64,000 nt of DNA from Anaeromyxobacter diazotrophicus (GTDB lineage Bacteria; Myxococcota; Myxococcia; Myxococcales; Anaeromyxobacteraceae), in the NCBI RefSeq assembly GCF_013340205.1, contig NZ_BJTG01000001.1, positions 496,001 to 560,000 of the forward strand, read 5' to 3'. Positions 17,442 through 30,888 of this stretch are shown here, one piece after another. Numbering within the stretch: the first letter of the stretch is position 1; each line of letters begins with the position of its first letter. The notes beneath the pieces are model-generated. The model was not told the origin of the DNA. It did no database searches and saw only the letters and a list, made by a program, of their open reading frames with translations. The position numbers were made by a program, and so were the translations under genes.

Positions 17442-20129
17442 TCAGGCGGGGACGACCAGCGCGGCGGCGTCGAGCTCGAGGCGGGTCCGGCCGAGCGCGG
17501 CCTCGGTGACGGCGCGGTGCCGGCGGAGCGCGCGCAGGGCCGCCTCCACCGCCTCGCGCTCGGCGCCGCCCTCGAAGGCGGCGGTGACGAGGCGCTCCTC
17601 CTCGGCCTCGGCGTGCGCCGCCAGCGCGGCCAGCGCCTCCTCGCGCCGGCGCGCCAGCTCGCCCTGCGCCGCGCGCTCGGCGGCGAGCCGCGCTGCCTCG
17701 AGCAGCGGCGGCGGGACCGCCCCCACCCGCGCCTCCTCCGCCCCCTCCTCGCCCTCCAGCTCCTCGCTCAGCCCTGGGACGAGGCGGTTCCCCTCCGCGA
17801 GGTCCACCGCCAGCGCGATGGGCGCCGCCTCGAGGTAGCGCGAGGCCTGCCGCGACGGCACGCGCGCGCCGGGCTCGACGTCGGCCGGCGCCGGCCAGAC
17901 CACCTGCCAGCGGGTGTAGAGCGCGCCGCGCCGGGGCGCCGCCGCCGAGCGGAAGGCGGCGGTGCGGCCCACCTCGCCGTCGCGGACGAGCCCGAGCAGC
18001 GCCTCCACCAGCCGGTGCCCGGTGGCGAACCACTCCAGCTCGTCGCGCGCCACCGCGGTCTCGCGCCAGAAGCTGCCGAGGTGCGTGACCGGGTCGTCCG
18101 GGATCTCCATCCCGGGCAGGGCCTCGATGCGCAGGTGGGCGCCGAGGGTGAAGGCGACCTCGAACGGGTGGACGTTCTGGTCGGTGTCGACGTCCACCCC
18201 GACCCGCCGCGCCACGTCGGCGCAGGCGTCCTCGAGCTGCTCCTCCAGCGAGCGCGAGAGCGCGAGCAGCGCCTCCTGCGCGGCGTCGGCGCCGGCGGCC
18301 GGATCGGCGGGGGCCGCCTCGCCGAGGCGCCGGTAGGCGTTGCCCACCAGGCGCGACAGCTCCGGCAGCGAGGCGGAGCGGAGGTCGAGGATGGGGTCGT
18401 AGCCCTCGTGCTGCGCGCGCCGGCCCTCCGCCACCCGCTCGGCCAGCGCGCGGCGGAACTTCTCGCGCGCCTTGGCCGGCTTCTCGCGCAGCGCGGCCAG
18501 CTCCGCCGGCAGCGAGGCGAGCACGGCGTCGAGGCCGCCCACCGGCTCCGCGAAGATGCCGATCTCCTGCTCGTAGAGGCCGGCCAGGAAGGCGTCGTCG
18601 CCGGGCTCGCAGGGGACGTGGATCTCGACCGGCCGGTGCTGCCCCAGGCGGTCGAGCCGGCCGATGCGCTGCTCGAGCGTGAGCGGCGAGTCGGGCAGGT
18701 CCAGGCAGACGAGGTGGCTCGCGAACTGGAAGTTGCGCCCCTCGCCCCCGGACTCGCCGCAGAGCAGGATCATCGGTCCGTCCGGGTCGCGGAAGCGCGC
18801 CACCAGCCGGTCGCGCGCCTCGATGGTGCCGGCCTCGTCGTAGAGGAGCGCCTCCTTGCCGAGCCGCGCCACCGCCGCCTGCGCCGCGGCGAGCAGCGCC
18901 GGGTCGCCGGCGAAGACGAGCACCTTCTCGCCCTGCCCGGCGAGCTCGACGCAGAGCCGGGCGGTCGCCTCGAGCTTCTCGCCCGCGGCGACGTCGAGGC
19001 GCCGGAGCACCCGCTCGGTGAAGGCGCCCACCTTGGCGCGGCGGTTGCGGATGAGCCGGGAGGAGAGGCTGTAGCGGTCGGCCAGGTGGGCGAGGAGCGC
19101 CCCACGGTCGGCCGGGCCGTCCGCCTCGAAGGCCGGGTCGTCCGGCTCGAGCTCGGCGAGCCGCGCCCGCGCCGCGGCCGGGTCGCCGCCGGCGAGGAGC
19201 GCGCGCGCCACCTCGGCGTGCCGCTCGTGGCGGGCGAGCCGCGCCAGGAACGCGTCGAGCGAGGCGGTGGGGACCGGCTCCACCAGCGCGAGCAGGCGAA
19301 AGTACTCGCGCGGATCGAGCCGCACCGGGGTGGCGGTGAGGAGCAGGCAGCCGAAGGCGGCCTTGGCGATGGGCTCCACCGCGTCGTGGAGCGCGTCGTC
19401 GGCGAGGTGGTGCGCCTCGTCCACCACCACGAGATCGAGCGGCAGCTCGCAGGCGGCGTCGACGAGCGCGTCGTCGGCGCGCAGCCGCTCCTGCGAGACG
19501 ATGGCGAGCGGGCTCCGCGCCAGCGCCGCCTCGGGCCCGCCCAGCTCCTCGATGCGCTCGGCGGTGAGGAGCGTGAAGAGCGCGTTGAACTTGTGGAAGA
19601 GCTCGGCCAGCCACTGGAAGGCGAGGTGCTCGGGGACGATGACGAGCACCCGCTCGGCGAGGCCCAGCTGGCGCAGGCCGGCGAAGACGAGGCCCGCCTC
19701 GACCGTCTTGCCGAGGCCCACCTCGTCGGCGAGGACGAAGCGCGGCGCGCGGTCGGCGAGGATGCGGCCAGCGGCGCCCACCTGGTAGGGGAGCACGTGG
19801 ACGCGCGAGGAGAGGAGCGCGCCCAGGCTGTCCGCCCGGCGCAGCGCCTCGAGCCGCGCCACCATGGCGCGCAGCCGGAAGGACGAGGCACCCCCCGCCT
19901 GCCCGGCCGCGAGCGCGTCCATGGGCCCGGCCGCCCCCACCTCCTCGATGGGCGTGTCGAGCGGGACGGCGGTGAGCGCCGGGTCGCGGCCGGAGACCAC
20001 GGTGACGCCGTCGCGCCCGGCGAAGCGGACCGCCAGGCGCCGGCCGTCGTCTCCCACCTGGATCACGACGCCCACGCCCCAGCCGCGCTGGGCGCGGTGC
20101 ACCACCTTCATCCCCGGTTCCCAGCGCAT
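17442..20129 (-). CDS. rapA: RapA/HepA-like SNF2-family ATPase
   Basis: An 895-residue Swi2/Snf2 ATPase related to RapA, the protein that recycles RNA polymerase. Walker A is in ADEVGLGKTVEAG (near residue 136), the DExx box is DEAHH, motif III is LLTATPVRL, and the second RecA lobe ends with GESGGEGRNFQFASH and EQRIGRLDRLGQ, all RapA-like. The N-terminal 60 residues look like the RapA Tudor-like part (VVHRAQRGWGVGVVIQV). The C-terminal 350 residues are diverged and rich in Ala/Glu. The ATG is preceded by TACAGG at six bases and no ribosome site, suggesting a leaderless mRNA. A perfect inverted repeat lies in the promoter spacer. It heads the row rapA-argE-dapF. Confidence 0.88.
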   Translation of the reverse strand: MRWEPGMKVVHRAQRGWGVGVVIQVGDDGRRLAVRFAGRDGVTVVSGRDPALTAVPLDTPIEEVGAAGPMDALAAGQAGGASSFRLRAMVARLEALRRADSLGALLSSRVHVLPYQVGAAGRILADRAPRFVLADEVGLGKTVEAGLVFAGLRQLGLAERVLVIVPEHLAFQWLAELFHKFNALFTLLTAERIEELGGPEAALARSPLAIVSQERLRADDALVDAACELPLDLVVVDEAHHLADDALHDAVEPIAKAAFGCLLLTATPVRLDPREYFRLLALVEPVPTASLDAFLARLARHERHAEVARALLAGGDPAAARARLAELEPDDPAFEADGPADRGALLAHLADRYSLSSRLIRNRRAKVGAFTERVLRRLDVAAGEKLEATARLCVELAGQGEKVLVFAGDPALLAAAQAAVARLGKEALLYDEAGTIEARDRLVARFRDPDGPMILLCGESGGEGRNFQFASHLVCLDLPDSPLTLEQRIGRLDRLGQHRPVEIHVPCEPGDDAFLAGLYEQEIGIFAEPVGGLDAVLASLPAELAALREKPAKAREKFRRALAERVAEGRRAQHEGYDPILDLRSASLPELSRLVGNAYRRLGEAAPADPAAGADAAQEALLALSRSLEEQLEDACADVARRVGVDVDTDQNVHPFEVAFTLGAHLRIEALPGMEIPDDPVTHLGSFWRETAVARDELEWFATGHRLVEALLGLVRDGEVGRTAAFRSAAAPRRGALYTRWQVVWPAPADVEPGARVPSRQASRYLEAAPIALAVDLAEGNRLVPGLSEELEGEEGAEEARVGAVPPPLLEAARLAAERAAQGELARRREEALAALAAHAEAEEERLVTAAFEGGAEREAVEAALRALRRHRAVTEAALGRTRLELDAAALVVPA

Positions 20130-20135
20130 GGGCGG

Positions 20136-20141
20136 CCTGTA
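20136..20141 (-). promoter_or_regulatory. -10-like hexamer six bases before the rapA start
   Basis: On the minus strand TACAGG ends six bases before the rapA ATG at 20129. TGGACC stands 18 bases further upstream as a partial -35. The inverted repeat at 20143-20160 fills the spacer between the two. Confidence 0.45.
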
Positions 20142-20142
20142 A

Positions 20143-20160
20143 CACCCCGATCGCGGGGTG
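20143..20160. promoter_or_regulatory. Operator-like inverted repeat in the rapA promoter
   Basis: CACCCCG - ATCG - CGGGGTG is a perfect 7-bp dyad. It lies between the proposed -35 and -10 elements of rapA, a usual position for a repressor site. The bound protein is unknown; a 12-base palindrome made from the same half-sites, CACCCCGGGGTG, occurs at 7766-7777. Confidence 0.4.
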
Positions 20161-20212
20161 GTCCAGGAACTTGGGGCCTCTCCCCGGCCGCCGGAAGTTC
20201 GGCAGGCGGGCG

Positions 20213-20241
20213 TTGACAGCCCCCAGCCGCCAAGCTAGAAA
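20213..20241 (+). promoter_or_regulatory. Sigma-70-type promoter of the tRNA pair
   Basis: A perfect -35 TTGACA (20213-20218) is followed by a 17-base spacer and the -10 hexamer TAGAAA (20236-20241). The tRNA-Val gene begins at 20264, so the transcript would have a leader of roughly 16 bases. This is the best promoter in the window. Confidence 0.8.
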
Positions 20242-20263
20242 CCCCGCCTGCTCACGCCCGTGA

Positions 20264-20335
20264 GGGCGGATAGCTCAGCGGTAGAGCGTCGCCCTTACAA
20301 GGCGAGGGTCGCAGGTTCGAAACCTGCTCCGCCCA
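20264..20335 (+). tRNA. tRNA-Val (anticodon TAC)
   Basis: A 72-base cloverleaf: acceptor stem GGGCGGA/TCCGCCC, D arm GCTC...GAGC, anticodon stem TCGCC/GGCGA around CTTACAA (anticodon TAC, codons GTA/GTG) and T arm GCAGG TTCGAAA CCTGC. The CCA end is not encoded (the discriminator A is followed by AGTCC). It is co-transcribed with the tRNA-Asp gene 15 bases downstream. Confidence 0.96.
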
Positions 20336-20350
20336 AGTCCTTCCGAACTT

Positions 20351-20427
<77 letters not shown>

Positions 20428-20435
20428 GTCTACGA

Positions 20436-20472
20436 GGCTCCAAGGTTCCGACCTTGGAGCCTCTCTTTTTTT
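20436..20472 (+). terminator. Rho-independent terminator of the tRNA operon
   Basis: A perfect 10-bp stem (GGCTCCAAGG / CCTTGGAGCC) with a six-base loop is followed directly by TCTCTTTTTTT. It lies nine bases after the tRNA-Asp CCA and also separates the tRNAs from the convergent PAS kinase gene. It is one of only two stem-plus-T-run terminators seen in the window. Confidence 0.95.
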
Positions 20473-20482
20473 GACCGCACGC

Positions 20483-21796
20483 TCACCCCACCAGCTCGCG
20501 GGGCGCCACCTCGGGCTGCGCCCGCCGGACGTCGGCCTGGGTGACGGAGGCGGCCGGGAGGATCACGCGGAAGCGCGACCCCTGGCCGACCTCGCTCTCG
20601 ACCTCGATCGCACCGCGGAGCGCGGACACGATCTCGTGGCAGATGCTGAGCCCGAGTCCGGTGCCGACCCCGGCCGGCTTGGTCGTGAAGAACGGGTCGA
20701 AGATGCGGTGACGGTGCTCCGGCGCGATGCCGCAGCCGGTGTCGCGGATCTCCACCATGACCTTCCCGCCGGCCATTTCACGCATCGTGACGCGGATCTC
20801 GTGACGATCCGGGTGCCCCTCGGGGATCGCCTGGGCCGCGTTGACGAGCAGGTTGAGGAAGACCTGGGACAGCCGAGACTCGGACGCCAGGACCGGCGGG
20901 ACCGGCTGAAAGTCCAGCACGACCCGGGCCCGGCGGCGCAGCTCGAGGTCCGCGAGCGAGAGCGCAGCCCGCAGCGACGCCTGCGCCTGCACGGGCTCCC
21001 GGACGTCGTCCTCCACGCGCGAGAAGGCCTTGAGGTCGCGGACGATGTCCCGCATCCGCGCGGCGCCGGCGTGCGCGTCGCGCAAGGCGCCGACGCACTC
21101 GCGCGCGACGTCGGTGGTCGGCGCGGCGCCGTCCCCCGCAGCCGTGAGCGGCTCCAGGCGTTCCAGGCAGCAGTCGACGTTCGCGAGCACGTACGCGAGC
21201 GGGGTGTTGATCTCGTGCGCCACCCCGGCCGCGAGGGTCCCGAGGGACGCCATGCGGTCCGCGATCTGGAGCTTGATCGCCATCCGCTTCTTCTCGGTGA
21301 TGTCGGTGCAGGTGCCCACGAGCCGGGTCGCCTTGCCCGCCGCGTCGCGGGACGCCGCCCGGGCGCGCCCCAGCATCCACCTCCACTCGCCGGTGCCGGC
21401 CAGGACCCGGTGCTCGATCTCGAACACGTCCTGCGAGCCCTCCACCACCTTGACGACCTCCGCGTGGAACGCCGGCATGTCCTCGGGGTGGATGAACGGG
21501 ACGAGCTCCCGTCCGGTGCGGGGGGTCCGCTCGAGGCGATACCCGTAGGTCCTCGCCCACGACGGGTGGTAGAGCGTGTCGCGCGCGAGGTCCCAGTCCC
21601 AGACGATCTCGCTCGTCGCCTCGAGCGCCCAGCGGAGCCGATCCTCCGAAGCCTCGAGCGCTGCCCGCGTGACCGTGCATCGCCCGCGGAGCCGCCACTG
21701 CAGCGCGGCGGCCAGCGCGGCGCCGATCGAGCCGCCGAGGGCGAGGAGCGAGAGCGCCTTCACCAGGTCCGCGTCGCCACCGAGGAGGCCAGGCAT
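20483..21796 (-). CDS. PAS-domain sensor histidine kinase
   Basis: A 437-residue kinase. A single N-terminal membrane helix (about residues 13-33) is followed by a short linker and a PAS/PAC domain (about 45-170, with the PAC end LVGTCTDITEKKR). Then come a HisKA region with GVAHEINTPLAYVLANVD and an ATPase domain (NLLVNAAQAIPEG, DTGCGI, FDPFFTTKPAGVGTGLGLSI). The long insertion between the H box and the dimerisation helix 2 is typical of cyanobacterial/myxobacterial hybrid-type kinases. The start at 21796 has GGGAG nine bases upstream. There is no adjacent regulator. The signal read by the PAS domain is unknown; no haem or flavin residues can be assigned by eye. Confidence 0.9.
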   Translation of the reverse strand: MPGLLGGDADLVKALSLLALGGSIGAALAAALQWRLRGRCTVTRAALEASEDRLRWALEATSEIVWDWDLARDTLYHPSWARTYGYRLERTPRTGRELVPFIHPEDMPAFHAEVVKVVEGSQDVFEIEHRVLAGTGEWRWMLGRARAASRDAAGKATRLVGTCTDITEKKRMAIKLQIADRMASLGTLAAGVAHEINTPLAYVLANVDCCLERLEPLTAAGDGAAPTTDVARECVGALRDAHAGAARMRDIVRDLKAFSRVEDDVREPVQAQASLRAALSLADLELRRRARVVLDFQPVPPVLASESRLSQVFLNLLVNAAQAIPEGHPDRHEIRVTMREMAGGKVMVEIRDTGCGIAPEHRHRIFDPFFTTKPAGVGTGLGLSICHEIVSALRGAIEVESEVGQGSRFRVILPAASVTQADVRRAQPEVAPRELVG

Positions 21797-21954
21797 CGAG
21801 CTCGACTCCCTTCGAGGATGGACGCGCCCGCCGTCATCTCTAGCACGCCCGCCTCGTGGCCCGTCGCCCTCCGGCGCGGCGCGCCGGCCCGGCTCCGATG
21901 TGAGCGGCGCACGCATCCGCGCCCACCCGGCCGCGGGCGGCGCCCCGGCCCCGC

Positions 21955-22734
21955 TTACCGCCTGACCGGCTGGAAGGCGCGCGCGAAGTCGGCGAGCGGC
22001 GCGTACCCCTTCGCGAGCACGCCCGAGTGCGCGGGCGCGATGAACCGCACCTCGGCCGCCGCCGGGGCGAGCCGCGCGGCGAGCTTCGAGAGCGAGTCGC
22101 GGTTCCGCGCCGGGTCGGCGCTCGTGAGGCGCTTCGCCGGCGCGAGGGTGGCCTTGCTCGTCACCTCGGCGCTGTCGCCCATGAAGAGCACGCCGCGCGC
22201 GAGGAAGACGACGCTGCCCTTCGTGTGCCCGGGGACGGCGTAGGCACGGAAGGTGACGCCCGAGAGCTCGACGGCCTCGCCGTCGGCGAGCGCGCGGGTG
22301 ACGCGCACGCCGGTGTCCTTCGGGGAGAGCAGCCAGGTCAGCATCCGGATCTCGCGCCCCTCCGCCAGCGCGACGTCCGGCTCCAGCGCCAGGACCTGCG
22401 CCCCGGGGAAGGCGCGCGCGCCGCGGATGTGGTCGGCGTCGCCGTGGGTGAGGAAGACGGCCTTCACCGCGCCGGCGCCGAGCCCGCGCCTCGCGAGCGC
22501 CGCGCGGATCGCCCGGGCCGAAGCGTCGTTGCAGGCGTCGACGAGCGCGACCTCGCCCGGGCCGAGGTCCACCAGGTAGCAGGCGACGATGCCGTCCCTC
22601 ACCACCTCCACGCCCTCGAGCTTGCGCCCGTCCTCGATGCCCGACAGGCCGCGGAAGGAGGCGAAGACGATGGCGGCGAGGCAGAGCACGACGAGGAGCG
22701 CCGCGAGACCGACCCACCTCAGGAGACGCTTCAT
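21955..22734 (-). CDS. Exported metallo-beta-lactamase-fold hydrolase
   Basis: A 259-residue protein with an N-terminal membrane anchor or signal peptide (residues 5-27) followed by an MBL domain. The metal motif reads THGDADHIRGA, that is HxDxDH, with Asp in place of the second His of the classic HxHxDH; further ligands appear in AVPGHTKGS, FMGDSAE and the late PAHS. The HxDxDH variant occurs in several MBL subfamilies and does not by itself mean loss of activity. It should act outside the cytoplasmic membrane; the substrate is unknown. TAGGGT stands seven bases before the ATG. The gene is divergent from the Tat-exported metallophosphoesterase. Confidence 0.82.
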   Translation of the reverse strand: MKRLLRWVGLAALLVVLCLAAIVFASFRGLSGIEDGRKLEGVEVVRDGIVACYLVDLGPGEVALVDACNDASARAIRAALARRGLGAGAVKAVFLTHGDADHIRGARAFPGAQVLALEPDVALAEGREIRMLTWLLSPKDTGVRVTRALADGEAVELSGVTFRAYAVPGHTKGSVVFLARGVLFMGDSAEVTSKATLAPAKRLTSADPARNRDSLSKLAARLAPAAAEVRFIAPAHSGVLAKGYAPLADFARAFQPVRR

Positions 22735-22741
22735 GCCGCTG

Positions 22742-22747
22742 ACCCTA
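22742..22747 (-). promoter_or_regulatory. -10-like hexamer near the MBL gene start
   Basis: On the minus strand TAGGGT lies seven bases before the ATG at 22734. A GGAGGT sequence just upstream is too far from the ATG (about 16 bases) to be a good ribosome site, so a leaderless or very short-leader transcript is possible. Confidence 0.3.
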
Positions 22748-22983
22748 CCTCCACTGGCCCGGGGGCGCGGAGACGATTCTCCCCGCCGGTGACCTGCCGC
22801 CAGGGCCGAACGGCCGATCCGGCCGGGTCGGCGGCGCCTCGGGGTCGCCTCGCGCTCCTCGCTTCCACCGCGGATCCGAGGGCTTGGGCCTTCGCACCGC
22901 GGCACGGAACTGGCTGCTTCGCGCGAGCTCGGGGCGACGCTCGCCGTCGACGGCGGCCTCCGTCTCGAACCGAGGAGAACCCC

Positions 22984-25023
22984 ATGGCCCACGACGACGC
23001 GGGGAAGGCCAGGCTGCTCCTGTCCGGCGACGACGCGCGCCTGGTCCGCGGCCCCGAGGCGTCGCGGCTGGTCCGCGGCGTGACGCGGCGCGAGTTCGTG
23101 GCGTTCTCGTTCGGTGCGGCCGCCGCCCTCGCCTCGCTGGGCGGGCCGGGCGCCGGGTGCGGCAGCTCCAGGAGCCGGCGGCCCGCCGGCTACCCCATCG
23201 ACGCGACGGTCGCCCGGACCACCGAGCGCGTGCTGTCGTTCCCCATGCCCGCCAAGGTGGCGACGCCGGGCTCCGGCTCCGGGCTCGCTCCGGTCGAGCT
23301 CCCGCTCGTGTCGCGGTACGCGGCCTACGGCTACGGGGATCACGCCTTCGGGGGCGGGCTCGCCGTGGAGCAGCGCCTCGACCTCATGCCGGCCGGGTAC
23401 GCGATCCCGTCGGGACCCCGCCTCGCGCGCCTGGCGACCTTCTTCGCCATGAGCGACGTGCACATCACCGACAAGGAGGCGCCGAACCAGCTCATCTACC
23501 TGCAGCAGGCGGACGCCACCTTCGGCGGCCCGATGACGTCCCTCTACTCGCCGGTGATGCGCTACAGCACCCAGGTCCTCGACGCCGCCGTGCAGACGGT
23601 GAACGCGCTCCACCGCGAGACGCCGTTCGACTTCGGCATCTGCCTGGGCGACGTCTGCAACAGCAGCCAGTACAACGAGCTCCGCTGGTACCTCGACGTC
23701 CTCGACGGGAAGGTGATCGCGCCCAGCTCCGGCGCGCACCTCGGCGCGGACGCGGTGGACTACCAGCGGCCGTTCCAGGCGGCGGGGCTCGACCGGTCGA
23801 TCCCCTGGTACCAGGTGCTCGGCAACCACGACCACTTCTTCCTCGGCACCTTCCCGGTGGACGCCGTGCCCTCCCTCGGGATCCGGGAGGCCTACACCGC
23901 CGGCGAGGTCTGGGCGGCGGGGGACATCCTCGTCCCGCGCGGCCTGGCGCACTTCCCGTGCCTGTTCGACATCCCGGCCGGCCTCGCGCCCCGCACCTAC
24001 TACCCCGGCGTCCTCGACGGCTCGACCGCCGGCGGGGACGTCCGGGGCGCGGGCGCCGTGGCGTCCGTCGGCGCCCCGCCGCCGGTCACGGCCGACCCCG
24101 ACCGGCGCCCGCTCCTCCGCTCCGATTGGATCCAGGAGTTCTTCGACACCGCCACCGGTCCGGCCGGCCACGGCTTCGGCCTCGTCGATCCGTCGATGGG
24201 CAGCGGCTTCGCCTGCTACAGCTTCTTCCCCAGGCCGGGCATCCCGCTCAAGGTCATCGTGCTCGACGACACGCAGGCCGAGGGCGACGGCTCCCACGAC
24301 ATCCACGGCCACGGCTTCCTGGACGCCACCCGCTGGGCGTGGCTCCAGGCCGAGCTGGCCGCGGGCCAGGCCAGCGATCAGCTCATGATCGTCGCCGCGC
24401 ACATCCCCATCGCGGTGTCGGGCATCGGCACGGAGACCGAGTGGTGGGAGTCCGCGAAGGATCCGGACGCGACGGTCCAGAACGCGGTCACGCTGGCCGG
24501 GCTGGTGGCGACGCTGCAGGCCACGCCCAACCTGCTCATGTGGATCGCCGGGCACCGCCACCTCAACACCGTCAAGGCGTTCACGCCGCTGGCGGGCGGA
24601 CCCCCGGAGAGCGGGTTCTGGCAGGTCGAGACCGCCTCGCTCCGGGACTTCCCGCAGCAGTTCCGGACGTTCGAGATCCACCTCAACGGTGACTACTCCG
24701 TCTCCATCGTGACGACCAACGTGGACCCGGCGGTCGCCGAGGGGACCCCGGCCGCCGAGTCGCGCGCCTCCGGCATCGCCGCCATGCAGATCGTCCAGCC
24801 CGACGGGCATTACAACGCCCGGAACGTCCCGGCGGTGCTCGGCATCCCGGTCGAGAGCATGGACCCGACGCGGCCGCAGGACGGCTCCTCCGATCCGTCG
24901 ATCCGCTACGGCCAGGTGGCCGGCGTGCCGTACTGCGCGTCGTACAACGCGGAGCTGCTCAAGCCACTCGGCCCGGCGATGGTCGCCGCGCTCCGGGCGG
25001 CCTTCCCCGGCGCGGCCGGCTGA
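22984..25023 (+). CDS. Tat-exported metallophosphoesterase
   Basis: A 679-residue calcineurin-like phosphoesterase. A twin-arginine signal (TRREFVAFSFGAAAALASLGG, residues about 35-57, split here by a possible lipid site GAGC) sends the folded protein out of the cytoplasm. Metal motifs follow in order: FAMSDVHITD, CLGDVCNS, LGNHDHF, AAHIPI and AGHRHLN, giving a complete two-metal active site. The large insertions between motifs are reminiscent of the family annotated as TIGR03768; I name it from memory. GAGGAG precedes the ATG. It converges with a lipoprotein of the histidine-phosphatase type, so the two form an exported phosphatase pair. The physiological phosphoester is unknown. Confidence 0.85.
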   Translation: MAHDDAGKARLLLSGDDARLVRGPEASRLVRGVTRREFVAFSFGAAAALASLGGPGAGCGSSRSRRPAGYPIDATVARTTERVLSFPMPAKVATPGSGSGLAPVELPLVSRYAAYGYGDHAFGGGLAVEQRLDLMPAGYAIPSGPRLARLATFFAMSDVHITDKEAPNQLIYLQQADATFGGPMTSLYSPVMRYSTQVLDAAVQTVNALHRETPFDFGICLGDVCNSSQYNELRWYLDVLDGKVIAPSSGAHLGADAVDYQRPFQAAGLDRSIPWYQVLGNHDHFFLGTFPVDAVPSLGIREAYTAGEVWAAGDILVPRGLAHFPCLFDIPAGLAPRTYYPGVLDGSTAGGDVRGAGAVASVGAPPPVTADPDRRPLLRSDWIQEFFDTATGPAGHGFGLVDPSMGSGFACYSFFPRPGIPLKVIVLDDTQAEGDGSHDIHGHGFLDATRWAWLQAELAAGQASDQLMIVAAHIPIAVSGIGTETEWWESAKDPDATVQNAVTLAGLVATLQATPNLLMWIAGHRHLNTVKAFTPLAGGPPESGFWQVETASLRDFPQQFRTFEIHLNGDYSVSIVTTNVDPAVAEGTPAAESRASGIAAMQIVQPDGHYNARNVPAVLGIPVESMDPTRPQDGSSDPSIRYGQVAGVPYCASYNAELLKPLGPAMVAALRAAFPGAAG

Positions 25024-25051
25024 AGGCGCGGCGCCCCGGGGCCGGCCGCCG

Positions 25052-30157
<5,106 letters not shown>

Positions 30158-30184
30158 CCCCCGCGCCCGCGGAGGCTGCCCACG

Positions 30185-30229
30185 GCCGAGGAAGCTCGCG
30201 CGCTCCGGCGCGCGGCTCCTCGGCTTTTT
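30185..30229 (+). terminator. Rho-independent terminator after mdh
   Basis: GCCGAGGA and TCCTCGGC form the base of a long stem whose upper part (GCGCGC / GCGCGC type) continues with small mismatches; TTTTT follows directly. It lies 27 bases after the mdh stop and should end the icd-mdh transcript. Confidence 0.9.
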
Positions 30230-30330
30230 CGTGGCCGGAATCGGAGCGGACGCCCCTTCAGTGGCGCGCCGGGCGCGGCGCCCTGGTACAGGATGCGGGG
30301 CCACCCACTTCCCACCTACGAGGTACACGC

Positions 30331-30834
30331 ATGGCCAACATCACCCTCAAGGGCAACCCCATCCACACCAACGGCGACCTGCCGGCGACCGGCGGCAAGG
30401 CGCCCGACTTCAAGCTGGTGGCGGGCGATCTCTCCGACGTCTCGCTCGCCGCCTACCGCGGCAAGCGCAAGATCCTGAACATCGTCCCCAGCCTCGACAC
30501 CGCCGTGTGCGCGGTCTCGACGCGCAAGTTCAACGAGCGCGCCGGCGCGCTCGCGAACACGGTCGTGCTGGTGATCTCGGGCGACCTGCCCTTCGCGCAG
30601 AAGCGCTTCTGCACCACCGAGGGCCTCGCGAACGTCGTCCCGCTCTCGATGATGCGGTCGAAGGACTTCGCCAAGGACTACGGCGTGCTCATCCAGGACG
30701 GGCCGCTCGCCGGGCTCTCGGCGCGCGCGGTGGTCGTGCTCGACGCGGACGACCAGGTCGTCTACCGGCAGCTCGTGCCGGAGATCGGCCAGGAGCCGGA
30801 CTACGACGCCGCGCTGCGCGCCGCGGGCGCCTGA
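30331..30834 (+). CDS. tpx: Thiol peroxidase
   Basis: A 167-residue Tpx-type peroxiredoxin that reduces hydroperoxides with thioredoxin in the cytoplasm. The peroxidatic Cys60 is in the family motif PSLDTAVC, and the resolving Cys94 is in FCTTEGL, the atypical two-Cys arrangement of Tpx. A GAGGT site precedes the ATG. TACAGG at 30287-30292 may be the -10 element. The gene stands alone between the mdh terminator and a GC hairpin shared with the convergent octaheme cytochrome gene. Confidence 0.96.
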   Translation: MANITLKGNPIHTNGDLPATGGKAPDFKLVAGDLSDVSLAAYRGKRKILNIVPSLDTAVCAVSTRKFNERAGALANTVVLVISGDLPFAQKRFCTTEGLANVVPLSMMRSKDFAKDYGVLIQDGPLAGLSARAVVVLDADDQVVYRQLVPEIGQEPDYDAALRAAGA

Positions 30835-30849
30835 GCCGGCGGAAGGCGA

Positions 30850-30876
30850 CCCCCGCCGCCGGAGCGGCGGCGGGGG
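30850..30876. terminator. GC hairpin between convergent genes
   Basis: CCCCCGCCGCC and GGCGGCGGGGG form a perfect 11-bp stem with the loop GGAGC. There is no T-run on either side. Its place between the tpx stop and the cytochrome gene end suggests a bidirectional terminator or transcript-end stabiliser. Confidence 0.6.
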
Positions 30877-30888
30877 TGCCCGCCTGCT

